NCBI RefSeq assembly: GCF_016698665.1
Contig: NZ_CP068046.1
Coordinates: forward strand, 1,364,001-1,428,000
DNA: 64,000 bases
Origin: Devosia rhizoryzae
Lineage (GTDB): Bacteria; Pseudomonadota; Alphaproteobacteria; Rhizobiales; Devosiaceae
Reading direction: 5' to 3'
Positions 29,269-37,896 of the stretch are shown one piece after another. The translations under genes and the position numbers were made by a program. Positions within the stretch are counted from its first letter, which is position 1. Every line of letters begins with the position of its first letter. The notes under the pieces were generated by a model. It ran no database searches, was not told where the DNA came from, and worked only from the letters and a program-made list of their open reading frames with translations.

Positions 29269-30123
29269 TTATTTGGCCTTGGAGGCCTTGGCCCCGCCGC
29301 GTGAAAGCTGGCGTGGATCGAGAACGTCCCTGAGCCCGTCGCCCAGGAGATTGAAGCCGAGCACGGTGATCATGATGGTCGCGCCCGAAATGATGGAAAG
29401 CCACGGCGCGTCGCGCATGAACTTGGTGCCATAGGCCAGGGTCCAGCCCCAGGTCGGGGTCGGCGGCGGCAGGCCGAAGCCGAGAAAGCTCAGGGCCGAC
29501 TCCGAGATGATAGCCGTGCCCAGACCGAGCGAGGCCAGAACGATGATCGGGCCCAGGGCATTGGGCAGAATTTCGCGGAACAGGATGCGCAACGGACTAG
29601 CGCCCAGGGCGCGTGCGGCCTGCACATAATTCTGCTCGCGCAGCACCAAGGTGGTGGAGCGCACGACACGGGCATATTCGGTCCAGGCCACGACAATGAT
29701 GGCAAAGGACACGTTGAGCACGCCCGGCCCGAGCACAGCGACGATGGCCAGGGCAAGCACGATGGCCGGAAAGCCGAGGAAGACATCAGTGATGCGCATC
29801 AGCAGCTGGTCGACCCAACCGCCGAAATAGCCAGCGGCGAGACCGACCACGGTGCCGATTAGGGCCGAGCAAACGACCGAAATGACGGCGATGGTTAACG
29901 AAATGCGGGCACCGAAAACGAGGCGGGACCAGAGGTCGCGACCGAAATTGTCGGTGCCGAGAATGTGCTCCAAGGTCGGGCCTTCGAAGCGGTTGCGCAT
30001 ATCCATCTGCTCGACGCCATGGGTGGCGACATAGGGCGCGAAAACGGCGCAGAAGATGATGGCGAGCGTGATGAAAAGGCCAAGGACCAACGAGGTGTTG
30101 CGGAGCGCTTTTGGGAGCTGCAT
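29269..30123 (-). CDS. Dpp/Opp-type ABC importer permease, DppC-like (dpp1)
   Basis: A 284-residue inner-membrane permease with about six helices. ILGTDNFGRDLWSRLVFGAR is the DppC mark, and the EAA loop reads AARALGASPLRILFREILPN. The ATG at 30123 lies five bases after the DppB-like stop codon. A longer frame upstream is a shadow of that gene. Confidence 0.92.
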   Translation of the reverse strand: MQLPKALRNTSLVLGLFITLAIIFCAVFAPYVATHGVEQMDMRNRFEGPTLEHILGTDNFGRDLWSRLVFGARISLTIAVISVVCSALIGTVVGLAAGYFGGWVDQLLMRITDVFLGFPAIVLALAIVAVLGPGVLNVSFAIIVVAWTEYARVVRSTTLVLREQNYVQAARALGASPLRILFREILPNALGPIIVLASLGLGTAIISESALSFLGFGLPPPTPTWGWTLAYGTKFMRDAPWLSIISGATIMITVLGFNLLGDGLRDVLDPRQLSRGGAKASKAK

Positions 30124-30128
30124 GAGGA

Positions 30129-31109
30129 TCACCCGAGCCGGATGCGCGGATCGACCGCGGCGTAAAGAAGGTCGACCACCAGATTGACCAGGGCGTAGAC
30201 GATGGCGAAGGTCAAAACGATGCCCTGGATCAGCGGCAGGTCGCGCTGCGAAATGGCGGCGATCGTCAGCTGGCCGAGGCCGGGCCAGGCAAAGATGGAT
30301 TCGGTGATTACCGCGCCACCCAAAAGCGCGCCGAAGCGCAGGCCGATGACGCTCAAGACCGGCAGCAGCGCATTGCGCAGCGCGTGGCGCACCACCACCC
30401 GGCCCTTGCGCAGACCCTTGGCATAGGCGGTGCGGACGAAGTCCTCGCGCAGCACTTCGAGCATGGAGGCGCGCACGAGGCGGGAGATGATGGCGGCCGA
30501 GTTGGCGGCAAGCGCCAGCGCCGGGAGGGCCATATGGGTCAGCGAGTCCCACAAGACCTGCGGGCGACCGGTCAGGGCGGCAAACAGTGCCTCATGCAGC
30601 GGGACGCCGCGTCCGATGGCCGGCAGCCAACCCAGCTGTACCGCGAAGAGCAGCATCAGCAGCAGGCCCAGCCAGTAAACCGGCATGGAAACGCCGATCT
30701 GCGCAAAAAGCATGGTGATCGTATCGATCCACGACCCCTGCCGGATGGCCGCGAGAACGCCGAGGGTCAGCCCGATGAGGGTCGCAAGGATCAACGCAAC
30801 CACGGCAAGTTCGATCGTCGCGCCTAGACGGCCGGCAATAATTGTGGCGACCGGCTGGTTCTGGAAGATCGAACGGCCCATGTCGCCTTGCAGGAGCGCA
30901 GCGAAATAGTCCCAGAGGCGGATGAACCAGGGATCGTTGAGCCTCAGCGTATTGCGCAGATTGGTGATGGCCTCCGGCGTCGCGTCCTGGCCGAGCAGCA
31001 CCGCAGCAGGATCGCCGGGGATCAGCAGCAGCAGGCCAAAGGTGACCACGACCATGCCGATGGCCATGGGGATCAGCAGCAACAGCCGGCGAACGACATA
31101 GGCTAGCAT
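30129..31109 (-). CDS. Dpp/Opp-type ABC importer permease, DppB-like (dpp1)
   Basis: A 326-residue permease with an N-terminal helix ending in LLLIPGDPAAVLLG, the usual DppB feature. The EAA-type loop reads AYAKGLRKGRVVVRHALRNALLPVL, and the C-terminal VVDLLYAAVDPRIRLG is typical. It is followed immediately by the DppC-like gene and preceded by the M24-fold hydrolase gene. Confidence 0.92.
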   Translation of the reverse strand: MLAYVVRRLLLLIPMAIGMVVVTFGLLLLIPGDPAAVLLGQDATPEAITNLRNTLRLNDPWFIRLWDYFAALLQGDMGRSIFQNQPVATIIAGRLGATIELAVVALILATLIGLTLGVLAAIRQGSWIDTITMLFAQIGVSMPVYWLGLLLMLLFAVQLGWLPAIGRGVPLHEALFAALTGRPQVLWDSLTHMALPALALAANSAAIISRLVRASMLEVLREDFVRTAYAKGLRKGRVVVRHALRNALLPVLSVIGLRFGALLGGAVITESIFAWPGLGQLTIAAISQRDLPLIQGIVLTFAIVYALVNLVVDLLYAAVDPRIRLG

Positions 31110-31136
31110 GGCGGTCCCTCGAGAAGGTGGTGGGGA

Positions 31137-32309
31137 TCAGGCAATGATGATCTCGTCGAGCTTGCGCGGAAACTGGGTGAGGCTTTCCGGCCCGTCCTGG
31201 GTGACGAGCACGGTATCGGCAAGGCGGAAGCCACCGAGGCCGGGCACATAAAGGGCGGGCTCGGAGGAGCAGACCATGCCGGGTACGAGGATCGTGTCGT
31301 CGCCGCCTTCGACCCATGGCGGTTCATGGAACATGACGCCCATGCCGTGGCCGACGCGATGGAGGCAGTAGGGACCCATGCCGGCGTCGCGGATGAAATC
31401 GAGGGCGCGATCATCGGCCGAGGCGCAGGTGGCTCCGGCGACGAGGCCGGCGGTGCCAATTTCCTGTGCCTGCTGGGCGGTGGTGTAAAACCATTCCTGT
31501 TCTTTGGTGGGCTCGCCAAGAATGAAGGTGCGCTCGCTTTCAGCCGCGCGTCCCCCTACCCGGCAGCCGAGCGACAAGATCATGCTTTCGCCGCGCTGCG
31601 GCTGATGGCCCGACGGCATGCCATGGGGGAATGCCGAACGCTTGCCGGAATAAACGAGGCCACCGGCGGTACCCTGCACCAGCATGATGTCTTCGTGCTC
31701 GCGATACATGGTGTCGAGCGCATGGCGGATGATGTGCGACTCGATATCGATCTCGGTCGGCATCTGCGTGTTGTTGCGAAGGGCCTCGGCGATCAGGGCG
31801 ACGCCGGCGCTAACCATGGAGTCGGAGATGCGCGCTGCTTCGCGCTGCAGCACTAGCTCTTCGGGGCGCTTGGCGAGGCGCATGTGGCCGACGATGCCCG
31901 AAGCGCGAACCGTGGCATTGGGGAAAGCGGCCTCGATCTGCGGCGCGCGGGCAAGCGAAATGCCGGGCGAATGAGCTACGACGCCCTTGATGTCGCCTAG
32001 GGTGCGGCCGAGAACGGCAAAGGGGCGGTCCCGGCCGGGAAATTCGAAATAGACCACGAGTTCGGCGGCGGTGTGCTGCTCGGTGGCGTGGTGGCGCTCG
32101 AGTTCGGGCACCAGGAGATAGGCATTCTGCTGCGTCATCGCGAACACCACCGGACGCTCGGTCGTGTAGTGGGAAAAGCCCGTCGTATAGATGACGTCGT
32201 CATTGCTATCGAGCAGCAGCACGTCGACGCCGGTTTCGGCCATCCGTGCGCGAATGTCGCGGTGGAGCGCGGCGTAATAGGCGGCGCTCAGCCGCTGTGA
32301 GAAGCTCAT
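31137..32309 (-). CDS. M24-fold (creatinase/prolidase-like) hydrolase with altered metal site
   Basis: There are 390 residues from the ATG at 32309, which has AAGGA upstream. It has an N-terminal creatinase-type domain followed by the pita-bread fold. HRVGHGMGVMFHEPP and SEPALY are conserved, so the active-site His and one Glu are kept. The two Asp ligands expected in the DxG and SDxTRT segments read SLG and ESERT (Asp to Ser and Asp to Glu). The last Glu, expected in RxED, is Ala (RLADT). A dinuclear metallopeptidase site is therefore unlikely. Metal-independent M24 members include creatinase, and EutD/DoeA ectoine hydrolase is another non-peptidase member. The gene lies between the solute-binding and permease genes of dpp1. 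Confidence 0.8.
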   Translation of the reverse strand: MSFSQRLSAAYYAALHRDIRARMAETGVDVLLLDSNDDVIYTTGFSHYTTERPVVFAMTQQNAYLLVPELERHHATEQHTAAELVVYFEFPGRDRPFAVLGRTLGDIKGVVAHSPGISLARAPQIEAAFPNATVRASGIVGHMRLAKRPEELVLQREAARISDSMVSAGVALIAEALRNNTQMPTEIDIESHIIRHALDTMYREHEDIMLVQGTAGGLVYSGKRSAFPHGMPSGHQPQRGESMILSLGCRVGGRAAESERTFILGEPTKEQEWFYTTAQQAQEIGTAGLVAGATCASADDRALDFIRDAGMGPYCLHRVGHGMGVMFHEPPWVEGGDDTILVPGMVCSSEPALYVPGLGGFRLADTVLVTQDGPESLTQFPRKLDEIIIA

Positions 32310-32335
32310 GACGATATCCTTGATGGAAAAGATTT

Positions 32336-32363
32336 GGCCGGCGCTGGGGGGCAAGCGCCGGCC
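32336..32363 (-). terminator. Intercistronic hairpin after the dpp1 solute-binding gene
   Basis: A perfect 10-bp GC stem, GGCCGGCGCT at 32336-32345 and AGCGCCGGCC at 32354-32363, closes an 8-base loop. On the minus strand it is followed by AAATCTTTTCC. It lies between the solute-binding protein and the rest of the operon, where such hairpins commonly give partial termination or protect the upstream mRNA. Confidence 0.6.
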
Positions 32364-32375
32364 GCGTTTAGCCGA

Positions 32376-33914
32376 TCAGTCGGTGAAACCGATCAGGCCA
32401 CGCAGGTTGCCACGGGGCGTGCCCTGGACTTCAACCGGGATGTCCTTGGAGTAGAACAGCTGGTAGCCCTGGGCCGAAACCACGTAGTATGGCAGTTCTT
32501 CCGCGAGAATGGTTGCGGCAGCCTGATAGGCAGTCGCGCGCTGAGCCTGATCAAGGGTCGAGCGGCCTTCCTGGAGCAGGGTGTCGACTTCCGGGTTGGA
32601 ATAGCCACCCCAGTTGGTCGGACCGTCCGTGGTGAACTGGGCAAACATCAGGCGATCGGGATCGACGATGTTGAGCCAGCCGAGCACGGCGATCTGGTGC
32701 AGACCCTGCTGCACGTAATTGGTAGAGAAGGACGGCCAATCGGTGATCTGCGCGGTTGCCTTGACACCAGCAGATTCGAAGATGGCCTGCAGGTATTCGA
32801 CGGTCTGGACGCGGTTGGGATCTTCGCTATGCGTGGCAAGCGTGATGGCCAGGTCCTGGCCGTCCTTGTCGAGCACGCCGTCGCCATTGCTGTCGGTCCA
32901 GCCGAGCGCTGCAAAATCGGCCATGGCGCCTTCGATGTCGAAGGTCGGCTGCGAGATCGTGTCCGAAAACGCCCAGGACGAGGGCAGGATGATCGAATGC
33001 GCGACCTGGTCGACACCCTGGTAGATGTCGTTGACGATGGTGTCCTGGTCGACGAGCTTGGCAAAGGCCTGGCGCATCTTGGGATCGGCGAGCAGCGGAT
33101 CCTTGGTGTTGAAGTTGAGGTAGTTGATGCCGAGGCCCGCGGTAATGACATTGCCGAAGCGGTCGTCAGCGGAGAGACGCTCGATGTCCTGCGGCGACAA
33201 CGGCGACTGGATCACGTCGAGGTCGCCGGCTTCGAAAGCCTGGGCGCGAGCCGAGTTGTCGCCGATGATCTTGATGGTGACGTTCTCGATCTCGGGAGCG
33301 CCGCGCCAGTAGCTGTCATTGGCTTCGAGCACGATTTCGCTGCCGCGGTTCCACGACACCATCTTCATCGGGCCGGCGCCGACCGGGTTGAGACCGATAT
33401 CGGTGCCGCCTTCGACCAGTGCCTTGGGCACGATGCCGATATCGAGGTAGCTAAGGAGCGGTGCATAGGGCGCGCTCAGCGTGAACTTGACGGTCTGCGG
33501 GTCAACGGCTTCCACGGCGCTGATCGGGCTATAAAGCGCGCGCTGTGGGGCGTTGAAATCGGGGTTGACCAGGGTGGTGTAGGTATAAACGACGTCGTCG
33601 GCGGTCAGCGGGCTGCCGTCCGAGAAGGTGAGGTCTGGACGGAGCTTGAAGATGAACGTGGTCGGATCGGGATTTTCCCAGCTTTCGGCCAGGTCCGGCA
33701 CCGGCTCGAGCGCGGGCGTGATGTGCACGAGGCCCGAATAGATGAGGTCGGCGGTGCGCGAAGCGGTCGAGTCACGCGTGAGGCGCGGATCGAGCGTACC
33801 GGCATCGACGTCGGCGCCGATCACGAGCGTATCGGCATCCTGCGCAACGGCCGCCTGCAGCGGCATGAAGTTCAGCGCGACGATGGCGCTGGTGGTCAAA
33901 AGAAAAGTTTTCAT
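32376..33914 (-). CDS. ABC importer solute-binding protein, family 5 (dpp1)
   Basis: A 512-residue periplasmic binding protein of the SBP_bac_5 family (peptides, nickel, other amphipathic solutes). The signal peptide spans residues 1-25, ending in AVAQ, and no lipobox is seen. GTLDPRLTRDSTA near the N-terminus and VKFTLSAPYAPLLSYL in the middle fit the family. It is the first structural gene after the GntR regulator (29-base gap) and is followed by a strong hairpin. Ligand unknown. Confidence 0.92.
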   Translation of the reverse strand: MKTFLLTTSAIVALNFMPLQAAVAQDADTLVIGADVDAGTLDPRLTRDSTASRTADLIYSGLVHITPALEPVPDLAESWENPDPTTFIFKLRPDLTFSDGSPLTADDVVYTYTTLVNPDFNAPQRALYSPISAVEAVDPQTVKFTLSAPYAPLLSYLDIGIVPKALVEGGTDIGLNPVGAGPMKMVSWNRGSEIVLEANDSYWRGAPEIENVTIKIIGDNSARAQAFEAGDLDVIQSPLSPQDIERLSADDRFGNVITAGLGINYLNFNTKDPLLADPKMRQAFAKLVDQDTIVNDIYQGVDQVAHSIILPSSWAFSDTISQPTFDIEGAMADFAALGWTDSNGDGVLDKDGQDLAITLATHSEDPNRVQTVEYLQAIFESAGVKATAQITDWPSFSTNYVQQGLHQIAVLGWLNIVDPDRLMFAQFTTDGPTNWGGYSNPEVDTLLQEGRSTLDQAQRATAYQAAATILAEELPYYVVSAQGYQLFYSKDIPVEVQGTPRGNLRGLIGFTD

Positions 33915-33943
33915 TCCCTGTTCCCTTTTTTACCGAAGACCGC

Positions 33944-34945
33944 TCAGGCGATCTTGAGTTCTGTCGAGCGCCCCTTGACGTGGCGCAGTTCGGTGAGGCG
34001 CGGCGTCAAAATGGTGTCGAGCCCACCCGGATCGACGGCGTGCCGGTATTCGAAACACTGCACGTCCGGACCGACGAGTTCGGCCACATGGTCGGCGCCC
34101 GAGGCGTAGATGACGGCGTCGCAGCCGCTGATGATGTCTTTAAGATCCGGTGCGGATGACCAGGTGACGCGGATGTCCGAAACGTGCGGTGCGAATTCGC
34201 GCACGCTGGGGCGCATGATGGCGATATATTCCTGGAAGTGCGTGACCGCCGCGACCCGGGAGCGCGAGTCGAGGCCGGCAAGGCTCCGGCGCGTGCCCTG
34301 CGAAGGCAGCATGCGAAGGCCCACCACCTCCCCCTGCCCCAGCAGCGCGCGCACTTCGGCTTCGCGATGGCTGAAGGTCAGGACGATGTCGGCGGCATGG
34401 CAGGCGGCGAGCGTTTCCTGATCCTTGCGCAATGCATCGATGGTGACGAGCTTGATCTCGTCGCCGGCGGGGAGCACGGCGCGTACCTGCTCGAGGTAAT
34501 CGCGGCCGGGTCCTTCGAAAATGCAGACGAAAATGATGTCGAGGCCCACCGAAGGCCGGCGCATCTGGGCGCGGGCGCTGATCATGGACACGAGCGCCAT
34601 TGGCGATACGCCCAGCGCCTCGGCCTTGGCGAGGATAGCGTCGATGTCACCGCGCAGGGCATTGATCGGCTGCGAATTGTCGACGCCCTTGCGCGGATCG
34701 CCTGCAGTAAAGGCGCCGAGCCCGGCGCGCATCTCGATCAGGCCCTCGTCGCGCAGCTGCTGATAGACCTGGCTGACCGTCATCGGCGCGATGCCGAGCT
34801 CTGCTGCGAGCTGGCGCACCGATTGCAGCTTGGTGCCGTATGGAATGTTCCCGAAGGCCAGCGCGTAGCTCAAAAGACCATGCAGCTGCGTGCCAACGGG
34901 CACGGGCAAGGACTTGTCGATGCTGGCAGCGTCAATGGGAAACAC
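33944..34945 (-). CDS. GntR-family regulator with a large alpha/beta effector domain
   Basis: There are 333 residues if translation starts at the GTG at 34945, which has GGAAG five bases upstream. A TTG at 34972 would add nine residues. The winged helix-turn-helix (about 15-85) has SVRQLAAELGIAPMTVSQVYQQLRDEGLIE, as in GntR of the YtrA/HutC-like type. The remaining 240 residues look like an alpha/beta ligand-binding domain (for example VVGLRML and AVIYASGADHVAELVG), not a standard FCD or UTRA domain. It is the first gene of the dpp1 operon and divergent from the aldo/keto reductase gene, so local control of both is likely. Confidence 0.8.
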   Translation of the reverse strand: MFPIDAASIDKSLPVPVGTQLHGLLSYALAFGNIPYGTKLQSVRQLAAELGIAPMTVSQVYQQLRDEGLIEMRAGLGAFTAGDPRKGVDNSQPINALRGDIDAILAKAEALGVSPMALVSMISARAQMRRPSVGLDIIFVCIFEGPGRDYLEQVRAVLPAGDEIKLVTIDALRKDQETLAACHAADIVLTFSHREAEVRALLGQGEVVGLRMLPSQGTRRSLAGLDSRSRVAAVTHFQEYIAIMRPSVREFAPHVSDIRVTWSSAPDLKDIISGCDAVIYASGADHVAELVGPDVQCFEYRHAVDPGGLDTILTPRLTELRHVKGRSTELKIA

Positions 34946-35150
34946 GTGTTCTTCCGCGCTAGTACACCCCAACCGTAACAGCAGGTACTTGCGCGACGCA
35001 ATAGGCCTGGACAGAATTTATCCACAGTTTGCATCCGCCGAAATTATGTGCACTTTAGCGCTAAACGGCTTTGGTTTGCGGTCCGCTCGTCTGCTCTGTG
35101 GCGCAGCAGCGGTCTCGACCAAGCAAAACGGATATTAAGGCGGTGTACTA
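34946..35150. promoter_or_regulatory. Divergent control region between GntR/dpp1 and the aldo/keto reductase operon
   Basis: GGTGTACTA occurs twice in inverted orientation: on the minus strand at 34968-34960, just before the GntR start, and on the plus strand at 35142-35150, touching the reductase ATG. A perfect 12-bp palindrome TTTAGCGCTAAA lies at 35054-35065. These are candidate operators for the GntR protein. A single TTATCCACA (35018-35026) is probably chance. Confidence 0.45.
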
Positions 35151-36122
35151 ATGGACTATGTCAACCTCGGCCGAACCGGCCTCAAGATTTCTCGGCTCGG
35201 GCTTGGCTGCATGACCTTTGGTTCGCCGAACTGGGCGCCCTGGGTGCTGGACGAAGCGGCTTCGACGCCGATCATCCACAAGGCGCTGGAGCTGGGGATC
35301 AATCTCTTCGACATGGCCGACATGTACTCGGCCGGCGAAAGCGAGACTGTAGTTGCCCGAGCTCTCGCGCATGTGCCGCGCCACAATCTGGTGCTGGCGA
35401 CCAAGCTCTATAACCCCATGAGCCAGGATCCCAACGATCGTGGCCTTTCGCGCAAGCATGTTTTCGAGGCCGTCGACGGCAGCCTCAAGCGCCTCGGCAC
35501 CGACTATATCGACCTCTATCAGCTCCATCGCTTCGACTACGAGACGCCGCTCGAGGAAACGCTGGATGCCCTCAACGACGTGGTTCGCGCCGGCAAGGTG
35601 CGTTATCTCGGCGCCTCCTCCATGCATGCCTGGCAGTTCATGAAGGCGCTGGGCCTGCAGCGCGCCCATGGCTGGGCGCCGTTCGTCTCCATGCAGCCGC
35701 ACTACAACCTGATGTATCGCGAAGAAGAGCGCGAAATGATCCCGCTTTGCCGCTCAGAAGGCGTCGGCGTCATTCCCTGGAGCCCGCTGGCCCGCGGACG
35801 CCTTGCTGGGCGCGGGGCGGATGCCTCGACCCGCTCGCAGACCGACAAGACCGCCGGCGCGCTTTATGACCGATCGGCAGAGCAGGATGAGGCGGTGGTC
35901 GCCGCCGTGCGCCAGGTGGCCGAACGGCATGACCGGCCATTGGCGCAGATCGCCTATGCCTGGGTCGCCAGCCGTTCAGGCATCACCGCGCCGCTGGTGG
36001 GTATTTCCAAGCTTCATCAATTCGACGACGCCGTTGCCGCCCTCGACATCAAGCTCAGTGATGAGGACGTGGCGGCGATGGAAGCGCCCTACCATCCAAA
36101 GCCGGTCGCCGGTCACCAGTAA
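35151..36122 (+). CDS. Aldo/keto reductase
   Basis: A 323-residue (beta/alpha)8-barrel NADPH-dependent carbonyl reductase. The catalytic tetrad can be placed as Asp and Tyr in FDMADMYSAGESE (about 56-67), Lys in LATKLY and His in YQLHRFD. The C-terminal IAYAWVASRSGITAPLVGIS is the cofactor end of the family. It resembles the YajO/YdhF-like group. AAGG stands upstream of the ATG at 35151. It is the first gene of a three-gene plus-strand operon and divergent from the GntR gene. Confidence 0.9.
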   Translation: MDYVNLGRTGLKISRLGLGCMTFGSPNWAPWVLDEAASTPIIHKALELGINLFDMADMYSAGESETVVARALAHVPRHNLVLATKLYNPMSQDPNDRGLSRKHVFEAVDGSLKRLGTDYIDLYQLHRFDYETPLEETLDALNDVVRAGKVRYLGASSMHAWQFMKALGLQRAHGWAPFVSMQPHYNLMYREEEREMIPLCRSEGVGVIPWSPLARGRLAGRGADASTRSQTDKTAGALYDRSAEQDEAVVAAVRQVAERHDRPLAQIAYAWVASRSGITAPLVGISKLHQFDDAVAALDIKLSDEDVAAMEAPYHPKPVAGHQ

Positions 36123-36134
36123 GGAGTTGCGCAG

Positions 36135-37298
36135 ATGAAACTTGGCAAGGAACTGGCAGAACTCACCGCCGGCATCGACCAGCTCTATCGCAACACGCCG
36201 CGTAGCGACGGTTTTCTCGACAAGGAAGGCTTGATCCCGGTGGCGGTCGCCGAGGTGACGCCCCGCCCGCTGGCCGATTACGACGAAGCGGTGGACGCCT
36301 TGAACGCGCTGCGGGCTCGTCTTCCGGCGGAAGCGGAAAGCCCGCTGCGCCGCGACTATCTCGACGAGATGATCGACTCGCTGCTGACGCTTGTGGCGAC
36401 ATTTCGGGAGGAAGAAGTCTCCTTCGCCGACCGCGTCAGCCGGCAGATCCGCGTCTCCACCCAGCGTATCGGCGACGATGTCTTGGACGGCTATCGCAGC
36501 ATCATTCGCGAAAAGCTCGACGAGCTCGGCTATAGCGGCGGTGCCCTGGCGGACGACCTGGCGCGCTACGAGGAAACGGTGCGCGTGCCGGTGGACCAGG
36601 TGCTCGACACCATGCGGGCGCTAACCATCGAAGCCCGTGAGCGCGTCACGGCCACCATGTACCCGATGGCCGATCATTGGATGGAGCCGGTGGGCGTTTC
36701 CGCCGTGCCGTTCTCGGCCTATTGCGACTACCCGTCGCGCAAGGTGCTGATGAACCTCGACTTCCCCTATACGCGCTTCGCGCTCAAGCACCTGGCGACG
36801 CATGAAGTGTTCCCGGGCCATCTCGTGCACCTTGCCCTGCGCGAAAGGTACGTGGCCGAAGGCACCATGCCGCTCGATGGTGCCCAGGTGGTGACCAGCT
36901 CCGCCAGTAGCGCCCTCTTCGAAGGCATCGCCGACAACGGCATGTTCTTTCTCGACTGGATCGAAGGCCCCGAGGACGAGCTTGGCGTCGCGCTGCAGCG
37001 CCTGCGGGGCGCCCTCCGCTGCAACGCCGCCTGGATGATGCATGCCGAAGGCATGACGCTGGACCAGATCGTGCCGATCATTGCCGAAGGCGGGTTCCAG
37101 GATCCTGTCACCGCCCGCTCGCGCCTGGCTTTTCTCGGCCACAACCTGCGCGCGCCCTTCGTCTACGCCTATTGGTGCGGCGACATGGCGGTGCATGAAG
37201 TGTGGAGCCAAGTCCCGCCCGAGCGTCGCGCCGAGTTCTGGGCCTATCTTTACGGCAACATGCACACGCCGACGACGCTCAAGACTTATTGGGCATGA
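36135..37298 (+). CDS. Short DUF885-type metallopeptidase homologue
   Basis: A 387-residue soluble, mainly helical protein. HEVFPGH at 223-229 matches the HExxPGH pattern of DUF885 proteins, predicted zinc metallopeptidases that are usually 550-600 residues long. The C-terminal half after the motif, with EGMTLDQ and AYWCGDMAVHEVW, is preserved, so the shortening is at the N-terminal side. The ATG at 36135 has AAGGAG upstream, 12 bases after the aldo/keto reductase. Peptide cleavage is inferred from the motif and from neighbouring peptide genes. Confidence 0.7.
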   Translation: MKLGKELAELTAGIDQLYRNTPRSDGFLDKEGLIPVAVAEVTPRPLADYDEAVDALNALRARLPAEAESPLRRDYLDEMIDSLLTLVATFREEEVSFADRVSRQIRVSTQRIGDDVLDGYRSIIREKLDELGYSGGALADDLARYEETVRVPVDQVLDTMRALTIEARERVTATMYPMADHWMEPVGVSAVPFSAYCDYPSRKVLMNLDFPYTRFALKHLATHEVFPGHLVHLALRERYVAEGTMPLDGAQVVTSSASSALFEGIADNGMFFLDWIEGPEDELGVALQRLRGALRCNAAWMMHAEGMTLDQIVPIIAEGGFQDPVTARSRLAFLGHNLRAPFVYAYWCGDMAVHEVWSQVPPERRAEFWAYLYGNMHTPTTLKTYWA

Positions 37299-37792
37299 GC
37301 GTGATGACCGAACACGCCCCGGCTCTTGCCCGCTTCGACGCCGCCATTGCCGAGGCAAAAGGCGCCGAGGCGGCCTATCTGGCGCTAGAGGAATTGGTTC
37401 GCGCCACGGTCGGTGCCAAGCTCTTTACGGTCATGACCGTGGACATGGAGCACGATCTCAGCCGCCGCGCCTATACCAGCGATCCGGTCAACTACCCGAC
37501 CTCGGGCACCAAGCCGATCAATTACGGGCCCTGGTTCGACACCGTGCATACACAGCAGGCCTATTTTGTCGCCAACACGATCGAAGATATCGCCAAGGTC
37601 TTGTTCGACCACGAGCTCATCAACGAGCTCGGCTGCCAGTCCATCGTCAACATGCCCGTCATCATCGGCGGTTCGCTGATTGCAGTGGTCAACATGCTCG
37701 ACGTCGCCGGCCATTTTACGCCCGAGCGCGTGCAGCTGATCCGCGATGTCGTTTCCGTGCCCGCCAAGCTTGCGGTACTCGCTGCCCGGTAA
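37295..37792 (+). CDS. GAF-domain protein
   Basis: A 165-residue single-domain protein. GAF features are the KLFTVMTVDMEHDLSRRAYTS start, an NELGCQSIVNMPV strand and VNMLDVAGHFTPE. It has only one Cys, so it is unlikely to be free methionine-R-sulfoxide reductase, a GAF enzyme of similar size that needs several. The ATG at 37295 overlaps the preceding stop codon by four bases (ATGA). It may be a small ligand sensor or an enzyme subunit; role unknown. Confidence 0.72.
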   Translation: MSVMTEHAPALARFDAAIAEAKGAEAAYLALEELVRATVGAKLFTVMTVDMEHDLSRRAYTSDPVNYPTSGTKPINYGPWFDTVHTQQAYFVANTIEDIAKVLFDHELINELGCQSIVNMPVIIGGSLIAVVNMLDVAGHFTPERVQLIRDVVSVPAKLAVLAAR

Positions 37793-37796
37793 AGGC

Positions 37797-37810
37797 GCAG
37801 GCCGGCCTGC
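37797..37810. repeat. Perfect 14-bp palindrome between convergent genes
   Basis: GCAGGCCGGCCTGC lies four bases after the GAF gene stop codon, in the 104-base gap before the convergent S9 peptidase. It has no T-rich tail on either strand, so terminator function is uncertain. Confidence 0.35.
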
Positions 37811-37896
37811 GACATCAGGCTGGCTTCGCCACACCTTATGCCAGAGCAGCGAAGCATCGCCAGAGTGCAACTGATCGCCGGCGACGTCCGCTCACT

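Noticed and set aside
35018..35026. Perfect DnaA box TTATCCACA as a sign of a replication origin
   Set aside because: A single box with no cluster, no AT-rich unwinding region and no dnaA, parA/B or repABC genes nearby; chance is the better explanation.
37295..37792. Free methionine-R-sulfoxide reductase
   Set aside because: GAF fold and length fit, but only one Cys is present where the enzyme needs several.
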